Shown here: positions 49,213 through 58,264 of the stretch, in pieces
Layout: every line of letters starts with the position of its first letter
Numbering within the stretch: position 1 is the stretch's first letter
Source: Tychonema litorale BBK16
Lineage (GTDB): Bacteria > Cyanobacteriota > Cyanobacteriia > Cyanobacteriales > Microcoleaceae
Direction of reading: 5' to 3'
DNA length: 64,000 nucleotides
Assembly: GCF_021648855.1 (NCBI RefSeq)
Contig: NZ_JAKJHX010000012.1
Coordinates: 1 to 64,000, forward strand
Notes under the pieces: generated by a model
Told to the model about the DNA's origin: nothing
Seen by the model: only the letters and a program-made list of their open reading frames with translations
Databases searched by the model: none
Made by a program: the position numbers and the translations under genes

Positions 49213-52188
49213 TTAATCATCTACCCCTTCAATCGGCGCAAAACCTTGACGCTGAATATTTTCAGTAATCGTGCGAGGTTCCAGGAATTGTAGCAAATAA
49301 TCGGGGCCGCCAGCCTTGGAACCAACTCCCGAAAGCTTGAATCCTCCGAAGGGTTGGCGGGATACGACAGCGCCTGTGGTGCCGCGATTGATGTACAGAT
49401 TTCCGACTTCAAAATCGGCTTTGGCGCGATCGATATGCGAAGGTGTGCGAGAATACAATCCACCAGTTAAGGCAAAATTTGTATCGTTAGCGATGTCAAT
49501 TGCTTCATTAAAATTCTTTGCCCGAATCACTGACAAAACCGGGCCAAAAATTTCTTCTTGGGCGAGAGTTGCTGTCGGTGATACTTCCGTGACAATGACG
49601 GGGCCGACAAAATAGCCAGTTTCCGGTGCCGACATTTCTAAAGCAATTTTAGCTTCGGCGCGACCCTTTTCAATGTATTCACGGATGCGGGATTGGGCGG
49701 TGATATCAATGACTGGGCCGACTTGAGTACCGGGATTTTCAGCGATACCAACATTGAGCGATCGCGTGGCTTCTACCAATCTTTCCACAAACACATCATA
49801 CACCGATTCGACGACAATTACTCGCGAACAAGCAGAACATTTTTGACCGCTATATCCAAATGCCGAATACACAACACCGGCCACAGCTTGGTCTAAATCT
49901 GAACTTTCATCGACGATAATCCCATTCTTGCCACCCATTTCGGCAATCACTCGTTTCAAGTGTTTTTGTCCTGGTTGTAAAATTGCAGCATCGGCGTAAA
50001 TTTTGCAACCAACTTCTTGAGAACCGGTGAAAGTAATCATGTGGACATCGGGATGTTTCACCATGTAAGCGCCCACAGTTGAACCTTTGCATGGCACGTA
50101 TTGAAATACGCCCTTGGGAATGCCTGCTGCAACCAGAATTTCTGTAATCTTAGCGGCAATTACTGAGGAAAATTCGGCAGGTTTGAGTAAGGTACAATTT
50201 CCAGCAACTAGGGATGCAACGGTCATACCCACTGGAATTGCTAGGGGGAAATTCCAAGGAGAAATAATTAAGGAAATGCCGCGCGGCTGATAGCTGTAGC
50301 GGTTGTTTTCGCCTGCTATGTCATAATTTTGTCCTTGTTCCAACCGTTCCATTTCATCGGCGTAGTAGCGACAAAAATCGATGGCTTCGGAAACTTCGGC
50401 ATCGCATTCTCTGACTGGTTTGCCAACTTCAAATACCATCCAAGCAGAAAGTTCGTGCCGTCTTTGTTCCATCAATTCTGCGGCTTTTCGTAATATGCCA
50501 GCCCGCTGTCTGACGGGGGTTTTCCGCCAACCGAGAGAGGCATCTTTGGCTGCTTGGAGGGCTTGTTTGGCTTGCTCTTCGGAAAGCAATCCGATTTTTC
50601 CGACTACTTCTGTCGGGTTGCAAGGATTGAGAGAATTGACGCTGGTTTCAGTGTTTTGATATTCACCGTTAATTAAGGGTAAATAGGTTTGTCCGAGGAT
50701 TCCCCGCACTGATTTGATCGCCGTTTCTGCTTGTTTGCGGAGTTCGGTATTGGCGTAGTCTGTATCGGGAACATTGGGAAATACTTTGGTGTAAACTAGC
50801 TGGTCATTGCCATTGGCGACTGGGGCGGCTAACAATTGCTCGATCGGCATTTCTTCGGAACTTTGCCGAATGAAGGAACTGTTGGCGGTATTTTCCAGCA
50901 ATCGGCGGATTAAATAGGCCATGCCTGGGAGCAAATCGCCGTAGGGACAGTAGACTCGGACGCGATAACCCCGATCGACCAAAAGCTTAGCAAATTTGTC
51001 GCCCATGCCGTACAACACTTGCATCTCAAAGCGGCGGCGTGGTATATTGAGACTTTCAGCAATGGCGATCGCTCTGGCTTGCGATCGGACGTTATGACTA
51101 GCAATTGCAGCATACAAATATTCGTGATTTTCCAGCAGCAACTGGGTCATTTCTTCAAAGTTGGCATCCGTAGCTGCTTTATCGTTGTAGACTGGCTGCG
51201 GCCAATCTTTCTGCATCGCTTTAATCGTTTCCTGATCCCAGTAAGCGCCTTTTACCAAACGCACCGTTAGCGGATTTCCACGCTTTTTTGCCCAGACAAT
51301 AATGTCTTGCAAATCTTGTTTGCTGTCGCGCAAATATGCTTGCATGGTAATACCGACATCCGTGCGATCGCGAAACTCATCCTCTAACAATAACTCTTTG
51401 AGAATACTGAGAGTTAAACTCTTATAGGCATACTGTTCCATGTCAAAGTGAACTGCCGCCCCCAACTCTGCGGCGCGACGCAGTAATAGGCGAATTTTGT
51501 CGCCTACCTTAACCTCGCTACCTTTAGGATCCAGCGGATCAAACTGAGAATAAAACGCCGTTAACTTGACGGATACTTGTACTCGTGGTAAAGTTTCATC
51601 ATCTGCTTTATCGATCGCATCTACCTGAGACCAATTTTTAGCAGCGATGCTCAATTCCTGCATTAGTTCCAAATAGCGATCGAGATAAACTTGTGCCTCA
51701 GTTTCAGTGATGACAGCCTCCCCCAAAAGGTCAACTGTAAAGCCCATTTTATCCTTGCGAAGTCGTTCTAAAGTTTTAACTACTTGCTTGATATTTTCCC
51801 CAGAAATATACTTATGCGCCAAAGTTTCCACCGCCGGCGCAACTGTTGTCGCAGCCAATTGTCCAGGAATCGAATCAGCGTTAGTAAAACTGAGCAATTT
51901 TTTCAAGGCTTCCGGCAATTCTACCTCTTCCACAGTCAGGTATTCTTGCAGGTGGCGGGCAATTTCCGGCTTGCTGCGGAGGGCCGGCAAACAGTCAATA
52001 AATCGAAACAATTGCACGCGCAATCCGGGGCTAGCCATCGCCCAATCCATTAGTTTATCATCCCAACGCATTTGATCTTGCAGTTGACCGAAAAAGGAGC
52101 GTTTTTTGTCTTGAGTGGCCTTAAGAATTTCTTTAGCAATTTCCTGAGTCTTTGCTTCGTAGATGCTTGGAGATACTTGTGCGATCAT
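49213..52188 (-). CDS. putA: Bifunctional proline dehydrogenase / 1-pyrroline-5-carboxylate dehydrogenase
   Basis: 991 aa. The N-terminal PRODH domain (about residues 100-460; LDRYLELMQELSIAAKNW, VSVKLTAFYSQFDPLDP, RLVKGAYWDQE, SHNVRSQARA) oxidises proline with FAD. The C-terminal ALDH domain (about 510-980; IISPWNFPLAIPVGM, TFTGSQEVG, EMGGKNGIIVDE, SGQKCSACSRV with the catalytic Cys, EEIFGPVLSV) oxidises glutamate semialdehyde to glutamate. There is no N-terminal DNA-binding RHH domain, so it is the non-regulatory PutA form. Cyanobacterial copies are often labelled pruA. A proline-catabolic transporter is not adjacent. Confidence 0.95.
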   Translation of the reverse strand: MIAQVSPSIYEAKTQEIAKEILKATQDKKRSFFGQLQDQMRWDDKLMDWAMASPGLRVQLFRFIDCLPALRSKPEIARHLQEYLTVEEVELPEALKKLLSFTNADSIPGQLAATTVAPAVETLAHKYISGENIKQVVKTLERLRKDKMGFTVDLLGEAVITETEAQVYLDRYLELMQELSIAAKNWSQVDAIDKADDETLPRVQVSVKLTAFYSQFDPLDPKGSEVKVGDKIRLLLRRAAELGAAVHFDMEQYAYKSLTLSILKELLLEDEFRDRTDVGITMQAYLRDSKQDLQDIIVWAKKRGNPLTVRLVKGAYWDQETIKAMQKDWPQPVYNDKAATDANFEEMTQLLLENHEYLYAAIASHNVRSQARAIAIAESLNIPRRRFEMQVLYGMGDKFAKLLVDRGYRVRVYCPYGDLLPGMAYLIRRLLENTANSSFIRQSSEEMPIEQLLAAPVANGNDQLVYTKVFPNVPDTDYANTELRKQAETAIKSVRGILGQTYLPLINGEYQNTETSVNSLNPCNPTEVVGKIGLLSEEQAKQALQAAKDASLGWRKTPVRQRAGILRKAAELMEQRRHELSAWMVFEVGKPVRECDAEVSEAIDFCRYYADEMERLEQGQNYDIAGENNRYSYQPRGISLIISPWNFPLAIPVGMTVASLVAGNCTLLKPAEFSSVIAAKITEILVAAGIPKGVFQYVPCKGSTVGAYMVKHPDVHMITFTGSQEVGCKIYADAAILQPGQKHLKRVIAEMGGKNGIIVDESSDLDQAVAGVVYSAFGYSGQKCSACSRVIVVESVYDVFVERLVEATRSLNVGIAENPGTQVGPVIDITAQSRIREYIEKGRAEAKIALEMSAPETGYFVGPVIVTEVSPTATLAQEEIFGPVLSVIRAKNFNEAIDIANDTNFALTGGLYSRTPSHIDRAKADFEVGNLYINRGTTGAVVSRQPFGGFKLSGVGSKAGGPDYLLQFLEPRTITENIQRQGFAPIEGVDD

Positions 52189-52235
52189 TGGTGATTGATA
52201 ATTGATAAGATTGATAAGAACGAGTGACTGAGTTA

Positions 52236-53327
52236 CTATTTTACTTCAATTTTAACTCCATAGTTGGCTTTATTGTCACCAGAAATTTCAATAGTATAGT
52301 CGCCGCTACTAGGAAGTTGACCTTGCCACGGAGTTGTACTATTCACAGTAGCAATTTTTTCGCCATTAGGAGCAATAATTGCAGCACTAACAGTGCCTTC
52401 TTGAACATTCAAAGTCATGCTTTGGCCACTATTGCATTCAAGTAAGTAGCGCTTGGATTTGTTATCTGGCAGAGTATTAGTGAGAGTAACTCCGATCGCA
52501 CCTGGTTCAAAAGTAACTCGTTCAGTAACAGCGGTTTCAGCAGCAGGGGAAGCAGCAGGAGAAGGAGATGGCGATGGTGATGGTGATGGTGATGCTAGTT
52601 GCGGCACTCCAGACAGGGATGGTATTTGTGTAGGATTGGGCGACGGTAGGCTGGCAGGTGGCTGGAGAGTGCCGGGGGCCGGGGGAATCGTGGGAAGTCG
52701 ATTAGCGGGCGGGATTGGAACAGGAGAAGGACTTTCGGGAAGTGGTACATCAGAGGGCAATTTGATTTGTAGATTAACTCTTTCCTGATACATTCTCCAC
52801 GCTACTAAAGTGCCGAGACTGAATACAGAACCAACTAGAATTCCACTAAAAAATACCGCTAAAATTCGCCAAACTCCTGTTTTATTCGGTTCGGGATTTA
52901 CTGTCTGATTTAGTTGAGTTGGGTGATTTTCATAATCAATAGTTGCTGGTGGAATTTCCGCTGCTATTGGAAAAGTTTCTGGTTCGCTTCTTGCAGCTAT
53001 AATATCTTCTCTGACGGCAATTTCAGTCGGAATCTCTGCTAGTTCAGAATTAGCAGTTAAAGTGTTTTCTGTGTGGGGGATTTCGGTAGAAGTTTCTGGC
53101 GAGATTTCTGGTGAAATTTCTATCATTGGTTCATCATATCTACTTGAAGAATGTTCACCTGTGGCAATTGACATCCAAGTTTCTATTGATTCTGAATAGG
53201 TAGTTAAAGTAGGTTCGGCTGGGGCAACTTCAGCCGGAATTTCTGCTGATTCGGAATCGGCATCGACACTGGCAATGGTTTCCGGTTGCTGAGTCAAAAT
53301 TTGATTATTTTCCGGTTGGTCACTCAT
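52236..53327 (-). CDS. Single-pass membrane protein with Pro-rich linker and PPC-like C-terminal domain
   Basis: 363 aa. An acidic cytoplasmic region of ~150 residues with repeated SE/EI/PA-rich phrases (SAEIPAEV, LAEIPTEI) precedes one membrane helix (about 152-178). A Pro/Ser linker with (SP)n runs follows, encoded by a GGTGAT-type microsatellite near 52560-52590. The last ~95 residues form a beta-sandwich like a pre-peptidase C-terminal (PPC) domain: SKRYLLECNSGQSMTLNV and SGDYTIEISGDNKANYGVKIEV. Its stop is 47 bases before the putA start, same strand, so cotranscription is possible. Confidence 0.7.
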   Translation of the reverse strand: MSDQPENNQILTQQPETIASVDADSESAEIPAEVAPAEPTLTTYSESIETWMSIATGEHSSSRYDEPMIEISPEISPETSTEIPHTENTLTANSELAEIPTEIAVREDIIAARSEPETFPIAAEIPPATIDYENHPTQLNQTVNPEPNKTGVWRILAVFFSGILVGSVFSLGTLVAWRMYQERVNLQIKLPSDVPLPESPSPVPIPPANRLPTIPPAPGTLQPPASLPSPNPTQIPSLSGVPQLASPSPSPSPSPSPAASPAAETAVTERVTFEPGAIGVTLTNTLPDNKSKRYLLECNSGQSMTLNVQEGTVSAAIIAPNGEKIATVNSTTPWQGQLPSSGDYTIEISGDNKANYGVKIEVK

Positions 53328-53453
53328 GGGGATAAAATTGTAGTATAAAGATTGCTTTTGAGTATTTTACGTTATTTGTGCGATCGCTGGCACTGAAAAG
53401 ATACCGACCTTTTTACTGGTAACAATAAAAAAGCGAATTAATTACCGATAAAG

Positions 53454-53912
53454 CTAAGAATAAGACAGTGGCGGTACATCGAAATCGTTAAACGATCGAA
53501 CATCATAAGATGTGTCTGCTAAAGCTCTGACTAGCTTTTGATCTAGAGTTAGCAAAGGCGCGCCAACTTGTTCGGAAAGAGCAACGTAACTGCCATCATA
53601 AGCAGAGATTCCATAATTTAAGGCGATATTTGTTGCATCTAAAATCAGTTCAGCAGTAGATACTGCACGCAAGGATAAACCTTTAAGATTAGCTAAATCT
53701 GTTGGGAGATCAGCAGCAGCATAAAGTCCAGCACGGACATACTTCCAGATAATATTTGCACACTCAATATAAAACAGATCCGGTACAAATATTTCTGTCT
53801 GTGGAATTTCAAGATAGGTAAATAATTGAACGACTTTAGATGACAGTGGATCGGGGATAAACTGCTTAATCGCCACGCTAGCATCGACTACGCACCTCAT
53901 AGGATTGGTCAT
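53454..53912 (-). CDS. vapC: VapC-type PIN-domain toxin
   Basis: 152 aa. PIN-domain acidic residues: Asp10 in CVVDASVAIKQF, Glu in FYIECANI, Asp in ISAYDGSYVAL and Asp in LLTLDQKLV. It is a predicted metal-dependent ribonuclease. ATG overlaps the antitoxin stop (ATGA), the usual vapBC layout. Confidence 0.88.
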   Translation of the reverse strand: MTNPMRCVVDASVAIKQFIPDPLSSKVVQLFTYLEIPQTEIFVPDLFYIECANIIWKYVRAGLYAAADLPTDLANLKGLSLRAVSTAELILDATNIALNYGISAYDGSYVALSEQVGAPLLTLDQKLVRALADTSYDVRSFNDFDVPPLSYS

Positions 53913-54178
53913 CTGTCGCGATCCTCTCTTATTAAAGTGGTACTATCTAATATCATTCCCATATTTGCGGGACGAGACTCGCGACGACGGCTGATTTCTG
54001 CCAATAATTCTCTTACAGACTTTTTATTTTGTCCTGAGAGGGGTTTTATCTTTGTTGACAACTCAGCTTCTAAAATGGCGATCGCAAATGCACTAACCGA
54101 GCGGTTTTGAGCATCGGCTAACTCTTGCAGCCTCGTATACAATTCCTCTGGTATATTTTCTATTTGCAGGGTAGCCAT
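53909..54178 (-). CDS. vapB: VapB/FitA-type ribbon-helix-helix antitoxin
   Basis: 89 aa. N-terminal RHH segment (ATLQIENIPEELYTRLQELADAQNRSVSAFAIAILEAEL) of the FitA-like type, which binds DNA; the C-terminal basic region (about residues 50-89) should wrap and inhibit the PIN toxin encoded just after. First gene of the pair. Confidence 0.85.
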   Translation of the reverse strand: MATLQIENIPEELYTRLQELADAQNRSVSAFAIAILEAELSTKIKPLSGQNKKSVRELLAEISRRRESRPANMGMILDSTTLIREDRDR

Positions 54179-54255
54179 CTCTTAAACTCCTAGCATAGTT
54201 TCCCTAAATATTAGCATAGGGAGGCGAGTTTAGGAGATATCTTGAGATTTACGGT

Positions 54256-54318
54256 TGGGTGGGGGCGGGTTTAGGAGATTGTTGGTTACAGGCGAGTATT
54301 GTTGGTGAACCCGCCCCT
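54256..54318. repeat. GGGGGCGGGTTT ... AACCCGCCCCTAC inverted repeat
   Basis: Same family as the repeats at 37983-38145; the interior reads AGGAGATTGTTGGTTACAGG and ATTGTTGGTGAA. A short TTCCCAA array follows to 54360. Confidence 0.8.
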
Positions 54319-54361
54319 ACAAATTCCTGATTCACGATTCCCAATGCCCGATTCCCAATTA

Positions 54362-56866
54362 CTAATTATTAGGCAAAGACTGCCAAAAAGGTCGTTCCTC
54401 TCCCTTCCTCACAGTATTTGTCGCCGACTGCACATTCCCCCTAAGTTCTTGATAATACCTATCGTCAAGGAAACTAATATTGACACCAAAAGGTAGCAGC
54501 AATTCGCGCAATCTTTCCTGAGTGTAATCCTTGCCACCAATCAGCGCCCCACGGGGATTAGAAACTAATAAATTGCCATTTACCGGCACGGAATTGACCA
54601 TGTTCGGCCACCAAGCATAACCGCTGTAGCCAAACATCGCTGGAACTTGAATGATTTGGTCATCTGTCAGTGAAAACTCTCTTTTCAACTTCTCAATAAT
54701 TGGATTAAGTTTCTGCTTTTGCAAATTGAGATTGTGTTGAATTAAAGCTGGATTTCTCAAAGCAGCGCTGACTGTGATTTCATTACTCAAACCGCGATTT
54801 ATCGTCACATCACCGTAACCTTTTCCTGCCAACTCCTCCAATAGCTTGACTCCGGCTTCTGGACTGGCGATCGCCATTATATACTTTCCGGGAGTTGTAC
54901 TGGGAATAAAATTGATAATTTCATCCACTTGGCGAGTCAATAGCCAAGAAGTATCAATATCCACTGGTTGGCCTTGAATTCTCTGGGCTTGAATGAAGTC
55001 CAGCACTTCTGGATTAAAACTAGCATTCCCCGGATTACCGTAATAAACTCGACCCATTGGGTATGCGGGAAGTGGCGGCGTTACTTGCAAATTTCCGTAG
55101 CCATCAGCCCACTGATTCGCCGATTCTTCGTTGCGAGGTTTGCCGATTTTAAATACGGTCAAATCCGGATCTGAATTTGATTTATCTGGGTTATTGCCTA
55201 GGGGATTACTATTGCTTTTGACAGCGACATTAAAATTGCGGAGTTTGAGTTTTTCGGGAAATTGAACGTAGCCGTTTTTCTGAGTATCTTGCATCCAAGC
55301 CCGATCGCCCTGGATGACTTTTACCAGAGCACCAGTGGGCTCTACCGCTTGTTTGAGTTGGGAGATGAATTCACTATTTGCCGAGCCTCTGTCGCTGACT
55401 TGCACCTCTGTAACTGGTGCGATATTGGATGGCATGATCCAAGGTGTAACTCCCAATTGGATGGTATTTGAGGCGATTTCTGTACCATTACTTATGGCAG
55501 TTGCTTTGAGATTGATGAGACCGTTCCAATTGCGATCGGCAAATTGTTTTGCTTCTACACCTAACACAATATCAGTGCTAAAAACTAGCTGTTTAGTACC
55601 AGATATATCCACAGCTTGCCAGCCGTCGCCTATCTTTTGAAAAACGCTAATGTGAGGTGCAGCTAGGCTATCAGCAGTGATAAATACTTGAGAATCTTTG
55701 AAATTCTCAGATAGTTTTAAATGAACTTGAGAAAGCATAGCTGGGCGGCGAGGAGCGCTAATTTTTGCTTCTTGCCAAACTGGTATTTTGCGCTGATCAC
55801 CTAATTTGTCATTAAATAGAACTAGCGGGCCACTAGACAAAGACCATTGTTGTTTACCAGGTTCGTCTTGCTGATTAATTTCGCCGTCTCTGTTGGTATC
55901 TCCAGCAAAAAAGAAGTCTGATGAAGATGTGGGCAATAAAAATGGGATTGAACTTGGTTTTGTAGTTGGTTGAATTGTTGGTTGATTGAGTTCTAGTGCT
56001 TGTCTCTCTAATTCTTTGCGGGCGAGTTCTTGTCTCTCTAATTCTTTGCGGGCGAGTTCTTGTTTTTCTCGTTCTGCATTCTCTAATTCTTGGCGGGCAA
56101 GTTCTTGTTTTTCTCGTTCTTTTCTGACAATCTCGTTTTTCTCAAACTCTTGTCTTTCTAACTCTTTACGAACAAGTTCTTGCTTTTCAAATTCTTGTCT
56201 TTCCAGTTCTTTGCGGGCTTGTTCTTTTTTCTCAAATGCTTGTCTTTCTAACTCTTTTTTCTGTTGTTCTTCTTCTAAAAATTTTTGTACATTTCGTGCA
56301 ACTTGCAGTTCATAGGTAGCGACTGTGAGATTGCCTTGATATTCGATGGTTTTGTCGATCGCACCACTAGCCAAAAAAGAACCATGGGGAATTTGGCGGA
56401 GTGTGTTGATAGCGGACTGCCACAGGCGTTTTGACTGTTCCCAACTAGCTGGAGAACTTTTTGCGGTGCGTCCGATTACGACAGCTTCACGAGCTATTTT
56501 AGCTGAGTCATTCCAAGTATTTTTGGCTGTTTCTTCGATTTGAATGCGACTTTTGAGATTTTCGAGTTGCTGTACGATATTTTCTGATTTTTGGCGCTGG
56601 GTTTGGGGCTTCCAGGGTTCTAAGAAAAATGAGGTATTGTCGGGAGTTTTGGCAAGTTGGTCTAATTCTAGTTTAAGGCGATCGCGCAATTTGTAGAGTT
56701 CGGGGAGGGATTGCGGAGATTCGCCGTCTAGCTGTCGCGCAGAGATGGCGAGTTGGTAGTTGAGGGAAGGTTGGGCCAGCGTTTGGGGGACTGCTACCCA
56801 GATGATACCGATGACGACACCGAAAGTATTGACAATCGCGATCGCAATATATTTAACCAAGCGCAT
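54362..56866 (-). CDS. Secreted protein-arginine-deiminase homologue, predicted inactive
   Basis: 834 aa. Signal peptide or anchor at residues 1-31 (cleavage after TLAQ). Residues about 195-293 are a highly charged coiled coil of KELERQ/KQELAR units. A PAD_M-like domain (about 315-465) includes an intact calcium-type loop DTNRDGEINQQDE. The PAD_C domain (about 470-830) starts VTPWIMPSNIAPVTEVQV and keeps WMQD with Asp527 and VDE with Asp648. The catalytic His before VDE is Gln646 (LTRQVDE instead of GHVDE). The catalytic Cys of the final HCGTN loop is Ser814 (VQSATN). Substrate-binding Arg of the SPRNRG loop are not seen. Active cyanobacterial deiminases are known and have been proposed as the source of animal PADI genes; this copy looks like a secreted pseudoenzyme. 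Confidence 0.85.
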   Translation of the reverse strand: MRLVKYIAIAIVNTFGVVIGIIWVAVPQTLAQPSLNYQLAISARQLDGESPQSLPELYKLRDRLKLELDQLAKTPDNTSFFLEPWKPQTQRQKSENIVQQLENLKSRIQIEETAKNTWNDSAKIAREAVVIGRTAKSSPASWEQSKRLWQSAINTLRQIPHGSFLASGAIDKTIEYQGNLTVATYELQVARNVQKFLEEEQQKKELERQAFEKKEQARKELERQEFEKQELVRKELERQEFEKNEIVRKEREKQELARQELENAEREKQELARKELERQELARKELERQALELNQPTIQPTTKPSSIPFLLPTSSSDFFFAGDTNRDGEINQQDEPGKQQWSLSSGPLVLFNDKLGDQRKIPVWQEAKISAPRRPAMLSQVHLKLSENFKDSQVFITADSLAAPHISVFQKIGDGWQAVDISGTKQLVFSTDIVLGVEAKQFADRNWNGLINLKATAISNGTEIASNTIQLGVTPWIMPSNIAPVTEVQVSDRGSANSEFISQLKQAVEPTGALVKVIQGDRAWMQDTQKNGYVQFPEKLKLRNFNVAVKSNSNPLGNNPDKSNSDPDLTVFKIGKPRNEESANQWADGYGNLQVTPPLPAYPMGRVYYGNPGNASFNPEVLDFIQAQRIQGQPVDIDTSWLLTRQVDEIINFIPSTTPGKYIMAIASPEAGVKLLEELAGKGYGDVTINRGLSNEITVSAALRNPALIQHNLNLQKQKLNPIIEKLKREFSLTDDQIIQVPAMFGYSGYAWWPNMVNSVPVNGNLLVSNPRGALIGGKDYTQERLRELLLPFGVNISFLDDRYYQELRGNVQSATNTVRKGEERPFWQSLPNN

Positions 56867-56951
56867 ATAGTTTTTCCTCAGACACCCAAATGATTTTACA
56901 TAATATTGGGTTCAATGGGAAATTTAATTATAGGGTTTTTGGATAGGGGCC

Positions 56952-57017
56952 AGAAACCGGGTTTTTTACCTAATCTGTCGGTAGCAACGAAGTATTGTTA
57001 TAAAAAACCCGGTTTCT
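56952..57017. repeat. Palindromic element P
   Basis: AGAAACCGGGTTTTTTACC...TAAAAAACCCGGTTTCT with inner TAATCTGTCGGTAGCAACGA. Just upstream of the deiminase-like gene, where promoter elements would be expected. Confidence 0.85.
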
Positions 57018-57069
57018 TTGTGGGAGTCCATAGATTTTGAATTGGAAAAATTTTATATGGTTGGCTTTT

Positions 57070-57411
57070 TCACCTCGGTGGACGTATTACCCTAATCAAT
57101 TTGCCTGTCAATGTTTCGACCGCAGAAATAGCTTCATTAATCAGTGTAGCTTGTCTCTCTGTATTCAAATCTTCTTTGCAAATAATGATACCGTTATGGT
57201 CTGGTTGCAAACGATGCAGGTGTCTAAAATCATCCCAATTGCGCGTCAAAACGGCTCGATTGTGGCTAATAGCAAAAGCTAACACATCTTCATCAGGAAT
57301 CCCCAGTCCACCATTTCCAGCTTCTTGCACTGTCAAAACATCGTGACCAAAAGTTCGCAGTAATTCCACGATAACCAGTGGAAAATTTTCATCTGCATAA
57401 AGACGCACCAT
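57070..57411 (-). CDS. DUF5615 PIN-like toxin (copy A)
   Basis: 113 aa. The DUF5615/Mut7-C-like PIN fold shows acidic residues in LYADENFP, IPDEDVL and NWDDF. These proteins pair with DUF433 antitoxin-like proteins and are predicted toxins. ATG 57411 follows the DUF433 stop with zero spacing (TAAATG). About 70% identical to copy B at 57920 by eye, which indicates a segmental duplication. Confidence 0.8.
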   Translation of the reverse strand: MVRLYADENFPLVIVELLRTFGHDVLTVQEAGNGGLGIPDEDVLAFAISHNRAVLTRNWDDFRHLHRLQPDHNGIIICKEDLNTERQATLINEAISAVETLTGKLIRVIRPPR

Positions 57412-57741
57412 TTATTGATCTTCCTCATTTCTAGCGATTGCTGCTTCAATTTCCTCTGGGTGTGCCTCAGCATAAGCCCAAGCATTCGCCAAATCCGCTG
57501 CACTCAAATGAGGAAAGTCTTGCAAAATCCGCACATCATTTGCACCCAGAAGGCGATAATTTACCATCGACCAAATGGGTATGCGAGTGTTGGCAATTCT
57601 AGCATCGCCGCCGCACACGCCAGGAGTTTTTTCGATTCCTTGCCAAGTATTGCTTAAACTTTGGACTAATAGCTGTATTGCTTGAGTTTTTTCACTAGGA
57701 GTTAAGGCAAGGAGTTGTTTTTCTAATTCTTTCAGTGCCAT
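57412..57741 (-). CDS. DUF433 antitoxin-like protein (copy A)
   Basis: 109 aa. DUF433 core: TPGVCGGDARIANTRIPIWSMVNYRLLG, then FPHLSAADLANAWAYAEAHPEEIE. The conserved RIPIW segment resembles a winged-helix DNA-binding region. First gene of the DUF433-DUF5615 pair. Confidence 0.82.
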   Translation of the reverse strand: MALKELEKQLLALTPSEKTQAIQLLVQSLSNTWQGIEKTPGVCGGDARIANTRIPIWSMVNYRLLGANDVRILQDFPHLSAADLANAWAYAEAHPEEIEAAIARNEEDQ

Positions 57742-57752
57742 TTTTTACAATC

Positions 57753-57900
57753 TCAATCATTTTTTATAATTGTTTGTTCAATTTCGTCTGGGGAAGCATT
57801 GTCATCAGCCCAGGCATCTATCAAGTGAGTGGCGGTGCGATCGGGGAATGATTCTAGGATTATAGCATCGGAAGCACCTAAACGGTGACGGCATCCCGCC
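57753..57900 (-). pseudogene. Third DUF433 fragment (C-terminal half)
   Basis: The minus strand reads GCRHRLGASDAIILESFP, then AWADDNASPDEIEQTII and a TGA at 57753-57755. This lines up with the C-terminal half of both neighbouring DUF433 genes (YRRLGCSDAELFKCYP; AWAYADAYPEEIEQAI). The N-terminal half and a start codon are missing; a GGGGGGC-rich stretch marks the break. It lies between DUF5615 copy B and DUF433 copy A. Confidence 0.75.
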
Positions 57901-57919
57901 CCCCAAGCTACGGCTTTTT

Positions 57920-58261
57920 TTACCTTGAAGGACGGTTAACTCGAATCAATTTACCGCTCAACGATTCTTCAGCAGAAATAGCATCATTAATTCGGATCGC
58001 CTGTCTTTCCCAGTTGCTATCTTGAGTACAAATAATAATACCAGCATGGTCTGGTTGTGAGCGATGCAGTCGAATAAAATCCCCTCGATTGAGAGTCAAA
58101 ACTGCTCGCTCATTACTCACTGCAAAAGCCAATACATCCTCATCAGGAATTCCTAATCCTGCGTTTCCGGCTTCTTGAACTGTTAAAACATCGTGACCTA
58201 AAGGTCGAAGAAACTCAACTACTGGCAACGGATACTGTTCGTCTGCATAAAGTCGCGCCAT
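57920..58261 (-). CDS. DUF5615 PIN-like toxin (copy B)
   Basis: 113 aa, same length and layout as copy A: LYADEQYP, IPDEDVLAFAVS, LNRGDF. The first Asp of the last site is Gly (copy A: WDD), the other acidic positions remain. ATG 58261 follows the DUF433 stop by 3 bases. Confidence 0.8.
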   Translation of the reverse strand: MARLYADEQYPLPVVEFLRPLGHDVLTVQEAGNAGLGIPDEDVLAFAVSNERAVLTLNRGDFIRLHRSQPDHAGIIICTQDSNWERQAIRINDAISAEESLSGKLIRVNRPSR

Positions 58262-58264
58262 GTT

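Noticed and set aside
52453-52788. Gly/Asp-rich 111-codon frame opposite the PPC-like gene
   Set aside because: Reverse reading of the (SP)n microsatellite.
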